In this document: one piece after another, positions 48,973 to 57,821 of the stretch
Numbering within the stretch: the stretch's first letter is position 1
Layout: the number at the start of each line of letters is the position of its first letter
Assembly (NCBI RefSeq): GCF_047308265.1
Contig: NZ_JBKQWY010000001.1
Coordinates: forward strand, 186,001 to 250,000
Direction of reading: 5' to 3'
DNA length: 64,000 bases
Source of the DNA: Maricaulis sp047308265
Lineage (GTDB): Bacteria > Pseudomonadota > Alphaproteobacteria > Caulobacterales > Maricaulaceae
Program-made: the position numbers and the translations under genes
Notes under the pieces: model-generated
Told to the model about the DNA's origin: nothing
What the model saw: only the letters and a program-made list of their open reading frames with translations
Database searches by the model: none

Positions 48973-49728
48973 ATGCACCATTTTTACGTCACCATATTGT
49001 CTGGTCTTGTCTTGGGCCTGTCCGCTGTTTCAGCCGCGGCCCAGACAATCGCCCCCGCATCCACGCCTGCCTCGCAGGACCGCCCGGTCCTTGTGGAGCT
49101 GTTTACCTCACAAGGCTGCGGTCTGTGCCCCGAGGCGAATGTGTTTCTGGGCGAGCTGGACCAGGACGAAGATGTTTTTGTGCTCGCCTGGGGCGTGAAT
49201 TACTGGGACATGTATGGCTGGACCGATACGTATGCGCGTCCGGAATATGTCCAGCGTCAGCGCAATTATCTGCCTAATCTGGGTGCACCGCGTCCTTACA
49301 CGCCGCATTTCATCGTCGATGGTGTGGTCGACGCTCCGGGCTGGAATCAGGATCAGGTCAGCCAGATTGTCGATGAACGCCTGCAGGCCATGCCGCAAAC
49401 GCCGTCCATCGCCATCGAGACGGGTCAACCCGGCATGTATGATATCCGGATCAATGGCGACGTTTCCGCCGATGCGCTGGATGTCTGGCTGGTGGCTTAC
49501 GCGCCCGGCTGGGCCCAGGTCGAAGTCGGTGCCGGAGAGAATGCCGGCCTCGACATGCTCCATTACAACATGGTCAAAAGTGTCACTTACCTGGGTCACT
49601 GGGCCGGTGGTGAGGCGCAGTTTTCCGGTGAGTCCTATCGTCGATATGGCATGGCGGTGATCATTCAGGGCGCCAATGGCGGGCCGATCTACGGTTTTGC
49701 CCACCGCGAGCCGACGGGCGAAAGCTAG
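48973..49728 (+). CDS. DUF1223 secreted thioredoxin-like protein
   Basis: A 251-aa protein with a signal peptide (MHHFYVTILSGLVLGLSAVSAAAQ). DUF1223 proteins have a thioredoxin-like fold: VLVELFTSQGCGLCPEAN with CxxC at Cys49 and Cys52, FVLAWGVNYWDMYGWTDTYA, and RPYTPHFIVDG with the cis-Pro region. A disulfide or redox role is inferred. It overlaps the end of the following convergent gene by 4 bp. It may be co-transcribed with acnA unless the stem-loop stops transcription. Confidence 0.9.
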   Translation: MHHFYVTILSGLVLGLSAVSAAAQTIAPASTPASQDRPVLVELFTSQGCGLCPEANVFLGELDQDEDVFVLAWGVNYWDMYGWTDTYARPEYVQRQRNYLPNLGAPRPYTPHFIVDGVVDAPGWNQDQVSQIVDERLQAMPQTPSIAIETGQPGMYDIRINGDVSADALDVWLVAYAPGWAQVEVGAGENAGLDMLHYNMVKSVTYLGHWAGGEAQFSGESYRRYGMAVIIQGANGGPIYGFAHREPTGES

Positions 49729-50147
49729 TCTTCGACATACCAGCGGACTGCAAAACCGCCCGTGGTTGACAGAATGGCTGTCCACTCCTGATCCTCAGCG
49801 CCCAGTTCAATCTCAGGCGGAGTGGTTGTGCGAGAGGGGCGTTGCGGCCGAATGCGCGGAAGCTGGGCAAAGACCTCATCCCCGAATACCGTCAGAAATA
49901 CCGCATCCGCCGTGTGCTCGACACGACCCCCCGCCCAGTAGACCCGGATCGGTTTGCCAGCTCGTACGGCTGCAATCAGATCCGCCTTGGATCCGTCTAT
50001 CTCCTGGCCAGCCTCATCATGAGCGTAGACCAGTGACCAGCGCTCCTGATCATCAAACGGGCCGAACAACCCATAGGAGATCGCCAGGAGAATGGGTGAC
50101 AGGATGACGAGGAAGGTCCAGAAGGGGAGGCGGTGTCGTGTGGTCAT
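49725..50147 (-). CDS. Hypothetical membrane-anchored protein
   Basis: Not recognised. A 140-aa protein with one N-terminal helix (FWTFLVILSPILLAISYGLFG) and a periplasmic domain: WSLVYAHDEAGQEIDGSKADLIAAVRAGKPIRVYWAGGRVEHTADAVFLTVFGDEVFAQL, ending in WTAILSTTGGFAVRWYVED. The ADLIAAVRAGKPIRVYW pattern resembles VirK-like domains, but I cannot assign it with confidence. It lies 1 bp after the VOC gene on the same strand, so the two are likely co-transcribed. Confidence 0.6.
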   Translation of the reverse strand: MTTRHRLPFWTFLVILSPILLAISYGLFGPFDDQERWSLVYAHDEAGQEIDGSKADLIAAVRAGKPIRVYWAGGRVEHTADAVFLTVFGDEVFAQLPRIRPQRPSRTTTPPEIELGAEDQEWTAILSTTGGFAVRWYVED

Positions 50148-50148
50148 G

Positions 50149-50523
50149 TCAGTCTGTCACTTTCCAGGGTGGATCGAGGCGGGCCGTACCGCCATTGAAA
50201 ATCTTGATCTTATGACCATCCGGATCGGCAAACAGGGCCTCGCGCCACAGCCAGCGTTGATCCGTGGGGGGGTCGAGCAGCGTCAATCCAGCAGAAACCA
50301 GTCGCTCAACTTCGGCATCCACGTCCTGCGTTTCCAGATACAGGACGGCGCCGGGGGTGATGGGTTGATCCGTCAGGGACAGTGAGAGTGTTGTGTCGCC
50401 CTCGGGGGCGAGAAACCGGCAATAGTGTGTTTCGTCAACGATGCGATGAAAGCCAAGCGCGACATAGAAGGCCCGCGAGCGGGCCATATCACTGACCGGA
50501 ATTGTTATCTGGTTGAGTTTCAT
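50149..50523 (-). CDS. VOC (glyoxalase/bleomycin-resistance) superfamily protein
   Basis: A 124-aa single-module VOC protein: LNQITIPVSDMARSRAFYVALGFHRI, FLAPEGDTTLSLSL, GAVLYLETQDVDAEVERLVSAG and the terminal ALFADPDGHKIKIF. Metal-binding residues are consistent with the fold, but the substrate is unknown. The start at 50523 overlaps the end of the DUF4340 gene by 35 bp, an unusually long same-strand overlap that implies coupling to the Gld-type operon. Confidence 0.88.
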   Translation of the reverse strand: MKLNQITIPVSDMARSRAFYVALGFHRIVDETHYCRFLAPEGDTTLSLSLTDQPITPGAVLYLETQDVDAEVERLVSAGLTLLDPPTDQRWLWREALFADPDGHKIKIFNGGTARLDPPWKVTD

Positions 50524-51565
50524 CCGGGATCTCCGTCGGGGTGGTCGGATCAGCAAAATCCGCGAGCGGGCGGAGCAGGCGGTCCAGGCTGAAATCGCTG
50601 ACAAGATAGGCCCAGCCGGACAGGGTGGCATTGAGTTCATCAGCCTGGGCCCGTGCATCATCGCTCAAGGCCTCGGCTCGCAGCAAGGCCCAGCGTGTCT
50701 CGCCCTGTGCGATGAGGGTCATGTCAACACGCAGGCCGTCGAAGGTCTCGCTGATATGTCGACCCACGACGGCACCACGCATGCGCTCGGCGGAGCGGAC
50801 ATCGCGGAACCGGATCCGGCCGAGGGCTGAACCGGGACCGTCCGGTGCTCCGGCCGTAATGGGAGACCAGCCGCGAGGTTCACGGAGCGAGAAATTCCGG
50901 CTGGTGCGTGATGCGCGTTCGAGAACATAGGGTGGCCCGGTCTCCGGATAGATCTCGGTGCGGGCGATACGGGTTCGGCCCAGTTCCAGAAAATCCAGTT
51001 CCAGCCAGTCACCGGCCTGGGCAATCGCAGGCTGGCTCATCCCGTCCTGCGTCGGAGTGGCCGCATAGGCCTGGGGAGTATCGGGACGTCTGAGATAGAG
51101 CCGGTTTCCCAGCTCGCGTCCCAACATCCAGCTGTCGAGGACCGCGCCATCTGCCTGTTCGAAACGGATCAATAGACCGCTATTGTCCTCGCCCAGTTCG
51201 GCCAATCCCAGGCGGGCAAGACGATCTCTTCGTGCAGTTAGGGCGCGATCGAAGGCGAGGCTGCGCAAATAGGCATCCAGCTCGGCCAGACGTTCCTGGC
51301 GGATGGGATAGTCGTCACGCTCGGGCATGACCCAGCCCGTGTCCCGACGCTCCAGGGTGAAACTTCCATCACCTGTGCGGATGTGAATGCGATCGATGTC
51401 GGCGACAATTACGTCCCAGCTAGGGAGGACTGCACCGGAAATCTCGGGCGACCATTGCTGGGACAGATGCCGGGCCTGAACGCTCAGGGCCAGCACGGTC
51501 AGAACAATCACTGGCACGGCAAGCCAGATCAATTGCTGTCGACGTCGAGGATCCAGGGTCTTCAT
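50489..51565 (-). CDS. DUF4340 domain-containing protein
   Basis: A 358-aa protein with one N-terminal helix (LIWLAVPVIVLTVLALSVQA), then periplasmic DUF4340 repeats that begin RIHIRTGDGSFTLERRDTGWVMPERDDYPIRQERLAELDAYLRSLAFDRALT, and ending in a Pro/Thr/Asp-rich tail. DUF4340 proteins often follow Gld-type ABC transporters, as here. The function is unknown. Its start overlaps the GldG-like gene by 4 bp. Confidence 0.88.
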   Translation of the reverse strand: MKTLDPRRRQQLIWLAVPVIVLTVLALSVQARHLSQQWSPEISGAVLPSWDVIVADIDRIHIRTGDGSFTLERRDTGWVMPERDDYPIRQERLAELDAYLRSLAFDRALTARRDRLARLGLAELGEDNSGLLIRFEQADGAVLDSWMLGRELGNRLYLRRPDTPQAYAATPTQDGMSQPAIAQAGDWLELDFLELGRTRIARTEIYPETGPPYVLERASRTSRNFSLREPRGWSPITAGAPDGPGSALGRIRFRDVRSAERMRGAVVGRHISETFDGLRVDMTLIAQGETRWALLRAEALSDDARAQADELNATLSGWAYLVSDFSLDRLLRPLADFADPTTPTEIPDETQPDNNSGQ

Positions 51566-53406
51566 GATGCGGACCTCCGGCGCCGGACCAGCGAACCGGC
51601 AATGCCCACGAGGATGACCAGGGCGGGCGGCAGCCCGATGGTCCAGAATTGAAGCCCCTGTTCCAACGCATCAATGTCGGAGCGGAAACTCCGTTCGATG
51701 TCACGCAATTCGGCCTGGCCTTCGGCGATCAGGCGGCGCTGAGCCAGGGCGTCATCGCGTTCAGCTAGGCTGATGGAGGCGCTCAGACCCGTGCTCTGGC
51801 CAGAGGCCTGCAGGCGCGCCAGCCGGTCCTCGGCCTCCGCAATTTGATCTTCCAACTCGGATTGGCGTGTCAGATAGGCCTGTTCCGCCGCGTCCCGCAA
51901 AACTTCGACGCGTCGCATGGGCCGGATCGAGGGTACGCGGGATCTCAGGGCAATCAGATCGGGATCTCCGGCGGCCATGTCGATCAGGTTGAGGGCAAAA
52001 ACAAGATTATCCGCCAGCTGCGTCTCGCCCACTGTGGGATCTGTACGCAGGTAATAGATGTCATCCAGCCAGTCCGTATCGCCAATGACCACAAGGTCGA
52101 CGGGTCGTTCCGTCTCACTGAGATGTTCATCTGGGTTGAACAGACCCTCTCCAGCGGGAGGGCCTCCAGGGAAGGCTGTCGACAGACGTCCGGTCAGACG
52201 TCCGGCCAACAAGATGGGATCGCCGGAAGGTGTGTATTCACGCTGCAGGTCTTCCGGGGAGGGCGCCGATGCCGCGATATCCGCTTCGGTCAGTGTGCCA
52301 TCCTCGGTGGTTTGTACCAGCGGCGTCAGGGTCAGGGGTGAGCCTTCAATCAGGGTCAGGGCTCCCGGGGAGCCGAAATTGACGCCCCGTTCCAGACCGG
52401 TCGTGGCCAGATCACCGGACGGCATTTCGGAGGGACCGACCGAGAACCAGAGCGGATAGGGAAGATTGCGTGTCCGGCCATCCTCTCCCACGACACCGAC
52501 AGTGAGTGCTAAAGAGCGATCCATCGCGACCGTATTGGCATCCCAGCCCAGCCCCCAATGAGCCAGTAGAGGGCCAAGATGACTATCGCGCCGCGTGTCG
52601 ATCGGGGGCAGGCCATCGGGTCCCGCCTTCAGCGCGATATGCGACATGGGATCGAGAAAGGCGAGTACTCGACCACGCTCCAGCACAAACTGGTCGATCA
52701 GGTAAAGCTGTTCCTCGCTGAGCTGGGGCGGGTGGATGAGAAGTAGCGCATCCGCCGCACCGATCTCGGAAAAGTCGCGTCCGAGGAAGTCAATCTCGTA
52801 ATTGGCCGCCAGCTCCGCGACAAAGCGATTGGGTGCGCCGTCCTCGGGCGTGATCGGCAAGGTAGTCACCACCGCCAGCCGGGCCTGTTCGGCGCGTTCA
52901 ATATCGCTGATCAGTCGTGTCAGATCGTATTCCAGTCGGTATTCTGTGGTCTCGCTAAACAGCGGGATCAGGGACTGTTGATCCACTGCATTGGCAGCAA
53001 CCAGTCCAAAAAAGATCCGACCGCCATCCGGCGTCGGCATGGGTACCAGACCGGCGTTCAGCGCGGCATCCTCGTCTGGCGAAAACGGGGCAGGATCAAT
53101 CTCGACAAGCTGGATCTGACCTCCCGCCTCGGCTTCATAGCCGGCCAGGAACTCGCGGACACGACTGGCATAGGCTCGGATGGCCGGGAAATCGGCGGCC
53201 TGGGTCCGTGAGTAATAGAAGGTCCAGTGAACTGGTTCCTCGATCCGCGAGATGACGGCGCGTGAACCCGGTGAGAGGCGATACAGCTGATGTTCGGTCA
53301 GATCCAGACGCCAGCTGGAGAAAACCAGGGCGGAGACCAGGTTGAGACTGAAAAAGCCTAGCATCAACAGGCCGATCATCACGGGAAGATAGAGGCGTTT
53401 ATTCAT
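51562..53406 (-). CDS. GldG-family ABC-type transport auxiliary protein
   Basis: A 614-aa protein with an N-terminal helix (YLPVMIGLLMLGFFSLNLVSALVF), a large periplasmic domain (YYSRTQAADFPAIRAYASRVREFLAGYEAEAGGQIQLVEIDP, then FVLERGRVLAFLDPMSHI) and a C-terminal coiled coil (EDQIAEAEDRLARLQ) before a final helix (FWTIGLPPALVILVGIAGSLV). This matches the GldG-like component encoded beside Gld-type ABC permeases. In non-gliding bacteria the role is unknown, and the cargo is not predictable. Overlaps flanking genes by 4 bp each. Confidence 0.88.
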   Translation of the reverse strand: MNKRLYLPVMIGLLMLGFFSLNLVSALVFSSWRLDLTEHQLYRLSPGSRAVISRIEEPVHWTFYYSRTQAADFPAIRAYASRVREFLAGYEAEAGGQIQLVEIDPAPFSPDEDAALNAGLVPMPTPDGGRIFFGLVAANAVDQQSLIPLFSETTEYRLEYDLTRLISDIERAEQARLAVVTTLPITPEDGAPNRFVAELAANYEIDFLGRDFSEIGAADALLLIHPPQLSEEQLYLIDQFVLERGRVLAFLDPMSHIALKAGPDGLPPIDTRRDSHLGPLLAHWGLGWDANTVAMDRSLALTVGVVGEDGRTRNLPYPLWFSVGPSEMPSGDLATTGLERGVNFGSPGALTLIEGSPLTLTPLVQTTEDGTLTEADIAASAPSPEDLQREYTPSGDPILLAGRLTGRLSTAFPGGPPAGEGLFNPDEHLSETERPVDLVVIGDTDWLDDIYYLRTDPTVGETQLADNLVFALNLIDMAAGDPDLIALRSRVPSIRPMRRVEVLRDAAEQAYLTRQSELEDQIAEAEDRLARLQASGQSTGLSASISLAERDDALAQRRLIAEGQAELRDIERSFRSDIDALEQGLQFWTIGLPPALVILVGIAGSLVRRRRSAS

Positions 53407-54143
53407 CGGCCTCCTCCGCGTCGCTCAGATATGATCAATCCTGCCAGCGCCAGGGCGGTGGCGATCAGCGAGGCGAAATAAATCAGATCGGCCAGTCCGA
53501 TCACGCCAAAACGCAGAGCGTCATACCGTTCCATGGCGCTCAGGCGGGCGATGGATTCCACCAGCCAGGCTGGACTGTTTTCTCCGAGCGCGGACAAGAC
53601 GAAGGGCAGACCGGCCATGGAGAACAGGAAACACACAGCGGTGCCCAGAACAAATGCAACGACCTGGTTGGATGTGGTCGCGGATACGGCCTGACCGAGC
53701 GCCAGATAGGCGCCAGCAAGAAGAAGGGCGCCAAGATAGGCGGTGGCGATCGCCAGGTTATCCGGGGAGCCGAGATAATTGACGGCGATCCACAAGGGGA
53801 AGGTCAAGATGAGGGCGATCGCGGCAATCGTCCAGGCGGCGAGAAACTTGCCGGAGGCAGCGGCCCAGATCGGAACCGGCAGCGCCATGAGAAACTCCAG
53901 TGTCCCGCGATCACGCTCTTCGGCCCAGGCCCTCATCGCCAGAGCCGGCATCAAAATGACCAGAAGCCAAGGCAGATAGTCGAACAGGGGTCCAAGATCA
54001 GCACGCCCGGTGTCAAAGAAACGGCCGATATGAAAGGCAAAGGCGGGCGCACAGAAGGCAAACACCGCCAAAAACACATAGGCCAGCGGGGTCTGGAAGT
54101 AGGCCGCGATCTCACGGCGGTAGACAGCCGAGAGGGCAGTCAT
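53403..54143 (-). CDS. ABC transporter permease (GldF-like)
   Basis: A 246-aa ABC-2-type permease with six helices: YVFLAVFAFCAPAFAFHIG near the N-terminus, the WAEERDRGTLEFLMALPVPIWAAASGKFLAAW cytoplasmic loop typical of ABC-2 permeases, and four helices after it. It pairs with the ATPase encoded upstream. Translational coupling (ATGA overlaps) with both neighbours indicates a fixed-stoichiometry complex. Confidence 0.9.
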   Translation of the reverse strand: MTALSAVYRREIAAYFQTPLAYVFLAVFAFCAPAFAFHIGRFFDTGRADLGPLFDYLPWLLVILMPALAMRAWAEERDRGTLEFLMALPVPIWAAASGKFLAAWTIAAIALILTFPLWIAVNYLGSPDNLAIATAYLGALLLAGAYLALGQAVSATTSNQVVAFVLGTAVCFLFSMAGLPFVLSALGENSPAWLVESIARLSAMERYDALRFGVIGLADLIYFASLIATALALAGLIISERRGGGR

Positions 54144-54898
54144 GAGACCCCCTCACCTGTTGCCGAAGCGCGTGTAAACTGGCCGGGGTTCGAGGTCATG
54201 TGACGGAAGGCAGTTTCTACTGTGCCGCCCTCTGATTGCCGGGCCAGGTCATGGGGCGTGCCATCGAACAGAATCCGACCCTGGGCGATGAGAATGCTCC
54301 GGGTGCACACGGCGGGCACTTCTTCGAGAATATGCGTGGAGATGATGATGGCCTTGTCACGGGCCAGTTCCTGGATCAGGGCGCGCACGCTGTCTTTCTG
54401 ATTGGGATCAAGACCATCGGTGGGTTCGTCCAGGATCAGCACGTCGGGATCATGAGAGATCGCTGCAGCGAGGGCCGCGCGTCGTTTATAGCCCTTGGAC
54501 AGTGTCCCGATGGGTTGGCGGGCCTTGTCGCCCAGTCGGGCGCGTTCCAAGGCCAGATCTCGAGCGTGCGCCAGCTCCGGTCCGGAAAACCCCCGCGCGC
54601 GCAGCCCGAACTCCACGAAACTGCGTGGTGTCATCGCCGGATAGGCCGGAGCGCCTTCAGGCAGATATCCCAGACGGGCCTGAGCCTTGAGACGGTCGAG
54701 CTGGCAATCATGGCCTGCGATCAGAGCGCGTCCGCCATCGGGTTCCAGACACCCGGCCAGCATTCGCATCGTGGTGGATTTGCCCGCGCCATTAGGACCA
54801 AGAAAACCCAGGACCTCGCCCGTGTTCAGGCTGAAGCTGACACCGCCCACTGCGCGATGGTGTCCGAAATCCTTGATCAGGCGATCTGCTACAAGCAT
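54140..54898 (-). CDS. ABC transporter ATP-binding protein (GldA-like)
   Basis: A 252-aa ATPase. Walker A GPNGAGKST is at residues 34-42, the signature region is GTLSKGYKRRAALAAAI, Walker B is VLILDEPTDGLDPNQ, and the His switch is IISTHILEEV. First gene of the Gld-type operon (ATPase, permease, GldG-like, DUF4340, VOC and the 140-aa hypothetical). The 321-bp region upstream, shared with DUF2794, contains the stem-loop at 55019-55105. Confidence 0.93.
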   Translation of the reverse strand: MLVADRLIKDFGHHRAVGGVSFSLNTGEVLGFLGPNGAGKSTTMRMLAGCLEPDGGRALIAGHDCQLDRLKAQARLGYLPEGAPAYPAMTPRSFVEFGLRARGFSGPELAHARDLALERARLGDKARQPIGTLSKGYKRRAALAAAISHDPDVLILDEPTDGLDPNQKDSVRALIQELARDKAIIISTHILEEVPAVCTRSILIAQGRILFDGTPHDLARQSEGGTVETAFRHMTSNPGQFTRASATGEGVS

Positions 54899-55018
54899 GG
54901 GCTGAGAAATCCGTCAGGAATGTCCTAGCGTTAGCGTGTGGGAGCAGGTTTGACCAGCCCTGGAAGACGCGTCTGTGTGCAAAGCGCGAAATTTGGCAGA
55001 CAGGCAAGGAAATGGAGG

Positions 55019-55105
55019 GTGTCGGCCAGACTGGCTCCATGGATCCGGGGGGCTGGGGGGGCTGTCTAAAACCGGGATCCCGGAGACTGATCAGCTGGCC
55101 GACAC
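55019..55105. other. Long stem-loop with G/C-tract loop in divergent intergenic region
   Basis: Lies in the otherwise gene-free 54899-55219. GTGTCGGCCAG (55019-55029) pairs perfectly with CTGGCCGACAC (55095-55105). Inside, GGATCC/GGATCC arms form a second helix, and the loop contains G6-CT-G7 (C7-AG-C6 on the reverse strand). No T-run follows on either strand. It could be a small-RNA gene like the C-rich candidate at 20.6 kb, or a protein-binding or G-quadruplex-forming element. Confidence 0.4.
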
Positions 55106-55219
55106 AGGAACGGTGCCGCTGGTTCGGGGCGTGAAAGTGCCGGAAATGCGGCGAGAGCAAGGCAGGGGGTGAAATCTTTGTAAGCTATCTGCTAGGATTC
55201 GTCCTACAGGAGAAGGCGT

Positions 55220-55558
55220 GTGAATATAGTGTATCCGAACGGGAAAAGACCTGCCAGTTCAGTCATGTGGGACCGGCGCGAGCTGGACACGATTCTCAGG
55301 GTCTACGGACATATGGTCGCTCGCGGTGACTGGCGCGATTATGCCATTGATGGCATGGGCGACCGTGCCTTGTTTTCCATTTTCCGGCGGGCCAGCGAAA
55401 TGCCTCTCTACACTGTGGAGAAAGTGCCTGCGGATCGCTTGCGCCAAGGTCAGTACCGGGTCGTAGCGCTCGGCGGACAAATCCTCAAACGCGGCGCTGA
55501 TCTCAAACAGGTTCTGCGTGTATTCGAGAAAAAGCGCTTCCATCTGGTTGGCGAGTAG
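55220..55558 (+). CDS. DUF2794 domain-containing protein
   Basis: A 112-aa soluble protein matching the alphaproteobacterial DUF2794 family: VMWDRRELDTILRVYGHMVARGDWRDYAIDGMGDRALFSIFRRASEMPLYTVEK, then LRQGQYRVVALGGQILKRGADLKQVLRVFEKK. The function is unknown. The GTG start at 55220 is well supported by CAGGAGAAG 5-8 nt upstream. A terminator follows at 55600. Confidence 0.9.
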   Translation: MNIVYPNGKRPASSVMWDRRELDTILRVYGHMVARGDWRDYAIDGMGDRALFSIFRRASEMPLYTVEKVPADRLRQGQYRVVALGGQILKRGADLKQVLRVFEKKRFHLVGE

Positions 55559-55599
55559 TTTCACGTTCGCGCATGAACAGGCCAGTTTGCCTCAACAAA

Positions 55600-55629
55600 A
55601 AACCCCGGCTGCTTGGGCAACCGGGGTTT
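55600..55629. terminator. Bidirectional intrinsic terminator
   Basis: AAACCCCGG (55600-55608) and CCGGGGTTT (55621-55629) with A- and T-rich flanks, between DUF2794 and the convergent Bax-inhibitor-1 gene. Confidence 0.9.
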
Positions 55630-55652
55630 CATGTTTTCTATCCGTCAGGATC

Positions 55653-56441
55653 CTATTCGCGGCTACCGAACAGACGCAGCAGGAAGAGGAACATGTTGAT
55701 GAAGTTCAGGTACAGCGACAGGGCACCGTGGATCTGCATCTTGCCCGCAATTTCCGGCGTGCCGCCATACTCGTAATAGCTCAGCTTCAGGCGCTGGGTG
55801 TCGTAGGCGGTCAGACCCGCGAAGATCAGCACACCGAGCACCGAGATCGCAAACTCCATGGCGGAGGATTGCAGGAAGATGTTCACGATGGAGGCGATGA
55901 TGATGCCAAACAGGCCCATAATTAGGAAGCTGCCAAAACCTTTCAGGTCGCGCTTTGTCGTATAGCCAAACAGGCTGAGACCGGCGAAGGCGGCGGCTGT
56001 CACAAAGAAGGTCTGGGCGATGGAACCGCCGGTATAGACCGCGAAAATGGACGACAGGGACACGCCCATCAGAACCGCAAAGGTATAGAAGGCGATCAGC
56101 GTGGCACCGCGGCTGAGCTTGTTGGCGCCGAAGGAAATTAGCATGACCATGCCGAGCGGGGCCAGCATGATGACCCACTGGAGGGGCGATCCGAAGATCA
56201 TCAGGCCCAGATCTGTCAGCGCGTAGCTGCTGTTGATCATGGCAATACCGCCCTCGATGGTCGCGGCTTGTGAGAGATCGGTCGTGAAGAACAGGCCGGC
56301 TGCCGCAAAGGCCACCAGGCCCGTGACCACAAGGCCGATCATCATCGTGTTGTAGATGCCCAGCATGTATCCGCGCAGACCCGCGTCCACGGACATGTCC
56401 ATGGCGGGTGCGCTGGAGAAGGGACGGGAGAAATCGTTCAT
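55653..56441 (-). CDS. Bax inhibitor-1/YccA family membrane protein
   Basis: A 262-aa protein with seven helices, starting MNDFSRPFSSAPAMDMSVDAGLRGYMLGIYNTMMIGLVVTGLVAF. It includes the BI-1 motifs FAGLSLFGYTTKRDL and VLIFAGLTAYDTQRLK near the C-terminus, where the Asp in TAYDTQ is part of the pH-sensing pair. Bacterial homologues act as calcium leak channels or FtsH modulators. The 277 bp upstream (56442-56718) hold no gene I can support. Confidence 0.92.
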   Translation of the reverse strand: MNDFSRPFSSAPAMDMSVDAGLRGYMLGIYNTMMIGLVVTGLVAFAAAGLFFTTDLSQAATIEGGIAMINSSYALTDLGLMIFGSPLQWVIMLAPLGMVMLISFGANKLSRGATLIAFYTFAVLMGVSLSSIFAVYTGGSIAQTFFVTAAAFAGLSLFGYTTKRDLKGFGSFLIMGLFGIIIASIVNIFLQSSAMEFAISVLGVLIFAGLTAYDTQRLKLSYYEYGGTPEIAGKMQIHGALSLYLNFINMFLFLLRLFGSRE

Positions 56442-56718
56442 GGGTTTGGCTCTTCTGTCCTGCTAACTATCGACGGGGCGGGGCATCCGCAAGTCTGGAT
56501 CCTGGAAGAAGAAGCCAGATGGTTGCATCAGACACCCATAAGCCCTGCGCGGGCGGATCCCGTGCAGCGGCGATTTCGTCAACAACGAATATTGTCCGAC
56601 CGAGCGCGCTTGGCAAGGCGGGACAGAGCGGCCTCCAGTCCCGCTTCGCAGTAAAATCATACGTCGCGACCGTGAAATGAGATGACGCTGTCACTTTGGC
56701 CTGCTAGGCGCCAAGCCT

Positions 56719-57258
56719 ATGACACTACGATTGTTTGCTGCCCTTCCCCTTCCGGAAGATCTGGCTCGCCGGCTGAAAACCCTGCAAAAGGGCGTGCCTG
56801 GCGCACGCTGGCGTCCGGTCGAGAATTTTCACCTCACATTGCGTTTCTTCGGCGAGATGGATGAACGTCGGGCGGAAGACCTCGACGGTGAACTTGCGCA
56901 TTTAACGGCCAAACGCTTCGACCTCGCGCTCAAAGGAACGGGCTGGTTCGGCAAAACCCAGCCTCATGCCTTGTGGCTGGGTGCACAAGGCGGAGATCGG
57001 TTGACGGCCTTGCAGGAAAAGACGGAACGGGCCGCTCGCAAGGCCGGGCTGGATCCGGAGACCCGAAAATTCGCGCCCCACGTCACGCTCGCTTATCTCC
57101 AGGGAACGCCGTTGGAAAAACTGATCGCCTATCAAAAACGCCTGGCCGATTTCGAGACGGACAGATTTCCGGTCACGCATTTCTCGCTCTATGCCAGCTG
57201 GCCGCGACGGGGTGATGCGAATATCTACGAATGTCTTGCGGACTATCCGCTGATCTGA
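56719..57258 (+). CDS. thpR: RNA 2',3'-cyclic phosphodiesterase (2'-5' RNA ligase family)
   Basis: A 179-aa 2H-phosphoesterase. Both catalytic HxT motifs are present: His38-Leu-Thr40 (ENFHLTLRFFG) and His121-Val-Thr123 (APHVTLAY). It opens 2',3'-cyclic phosphates on RNA and can ligate tRNA halves in vitro. It starts MTLRLFAALPLPEDL, the usual family opening. It is convergent with the LMW-PTP gene, with 22 bp between the stops. Confidence 0.92.
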   Translation: MTLRLFAALPLPEDLARRLKTLQKGVPGARWRPVENFHLTLRFFGEMDERRAEDLDGELAHLTAKRFDLALKGTGWFGKTQPHALWLGAQGGDRLTALQEKTERAARKAGLDPETRKFAPHVTLAYLQGTPLEKLIAYQKRLADFETDRFPVTHFSLYASWPRRGDANIYECLADYPLI

Positions 57259-57280
57259 CCGGTTCAGAGGGTGAGATCGT

Positions 57281-57754
57281 TCAGACTGGGCGGGTGTGGG
57301 CGAAAACCCGATCGAGAAGTGCCGCCATTCCGGTTTCTACGAGGTCCAGAGCCCGGATGAAATCTTCGGTTTCACCATAATAAGGGTCGGGCACATCGAT
57401 CTCGCCGCTCTCAGGAGCCCAGTCTAGGAGCCGGGAGATCTGAGCCAGTTCATGCCCTTGGGCCATCGTCTGCAATTCCCGCAGATGATAGCTGTCCAAG
57501 CCGATAACATGGTTGAAGCGATCCAGGTCAGCCGGCTTGATCTGGCGACCCCGGATGGAGGCCAGGTCATAACCACGTTCAGCCCCGATCTGTACGGAGC
57601 GTGGGTCGGGGGGCTCACCGACATGCCATGCGCCGATCGCTGCGGAATCGACCTGACCGTCCCACCCCCGGTCAGCCAGCATTTTCCGGGCGACGGCCTC
57701 GGCCGTCGGAGAGCGACAAATATTCCCGGTACAGACAAAAAGCAGGCGGATCAA
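57281..57754 (-). CDS. Low-molecular-weight protein-tyrosine phosphatase
   Basis: A 157-aa phosphatase. The P-loop CTGNICRSP (nucleophile Cys8, Arg14) and the general acid Asp123 in VPDPYYG are intact. It probably dephosphorylates tyrosine kinases or exopolysaccharide enzymes. No adjacent kinase or polysaccharide cluster was seen. It lies 67 bp downstream of nothing obvious: the next gene on the same strand is a sensor kinase 68 bp away upstream. Confidence 0.92.
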   Translation of the reverse strand: MIRLLFVCTGNICRSPTAEAVARKMLADRGWDGQVDSAAIGAWHVGEPPDPRSVQIGAERGYDLASIRGRQIKPADLDRFNHVIGLDSYHLRELQTMAQGHELAQISRLLDWAPESGEIDVPDPYYGETEDFIRALDLVETGMAALLDRVFAHTRPV

Positions 57755-57821
57755 AAGCGGATCAATCTTTGAAATGAAGGGGTAGCTTCAAAAGTCGTGC
57801 AACTTCGTATTCAGGTCAAGC

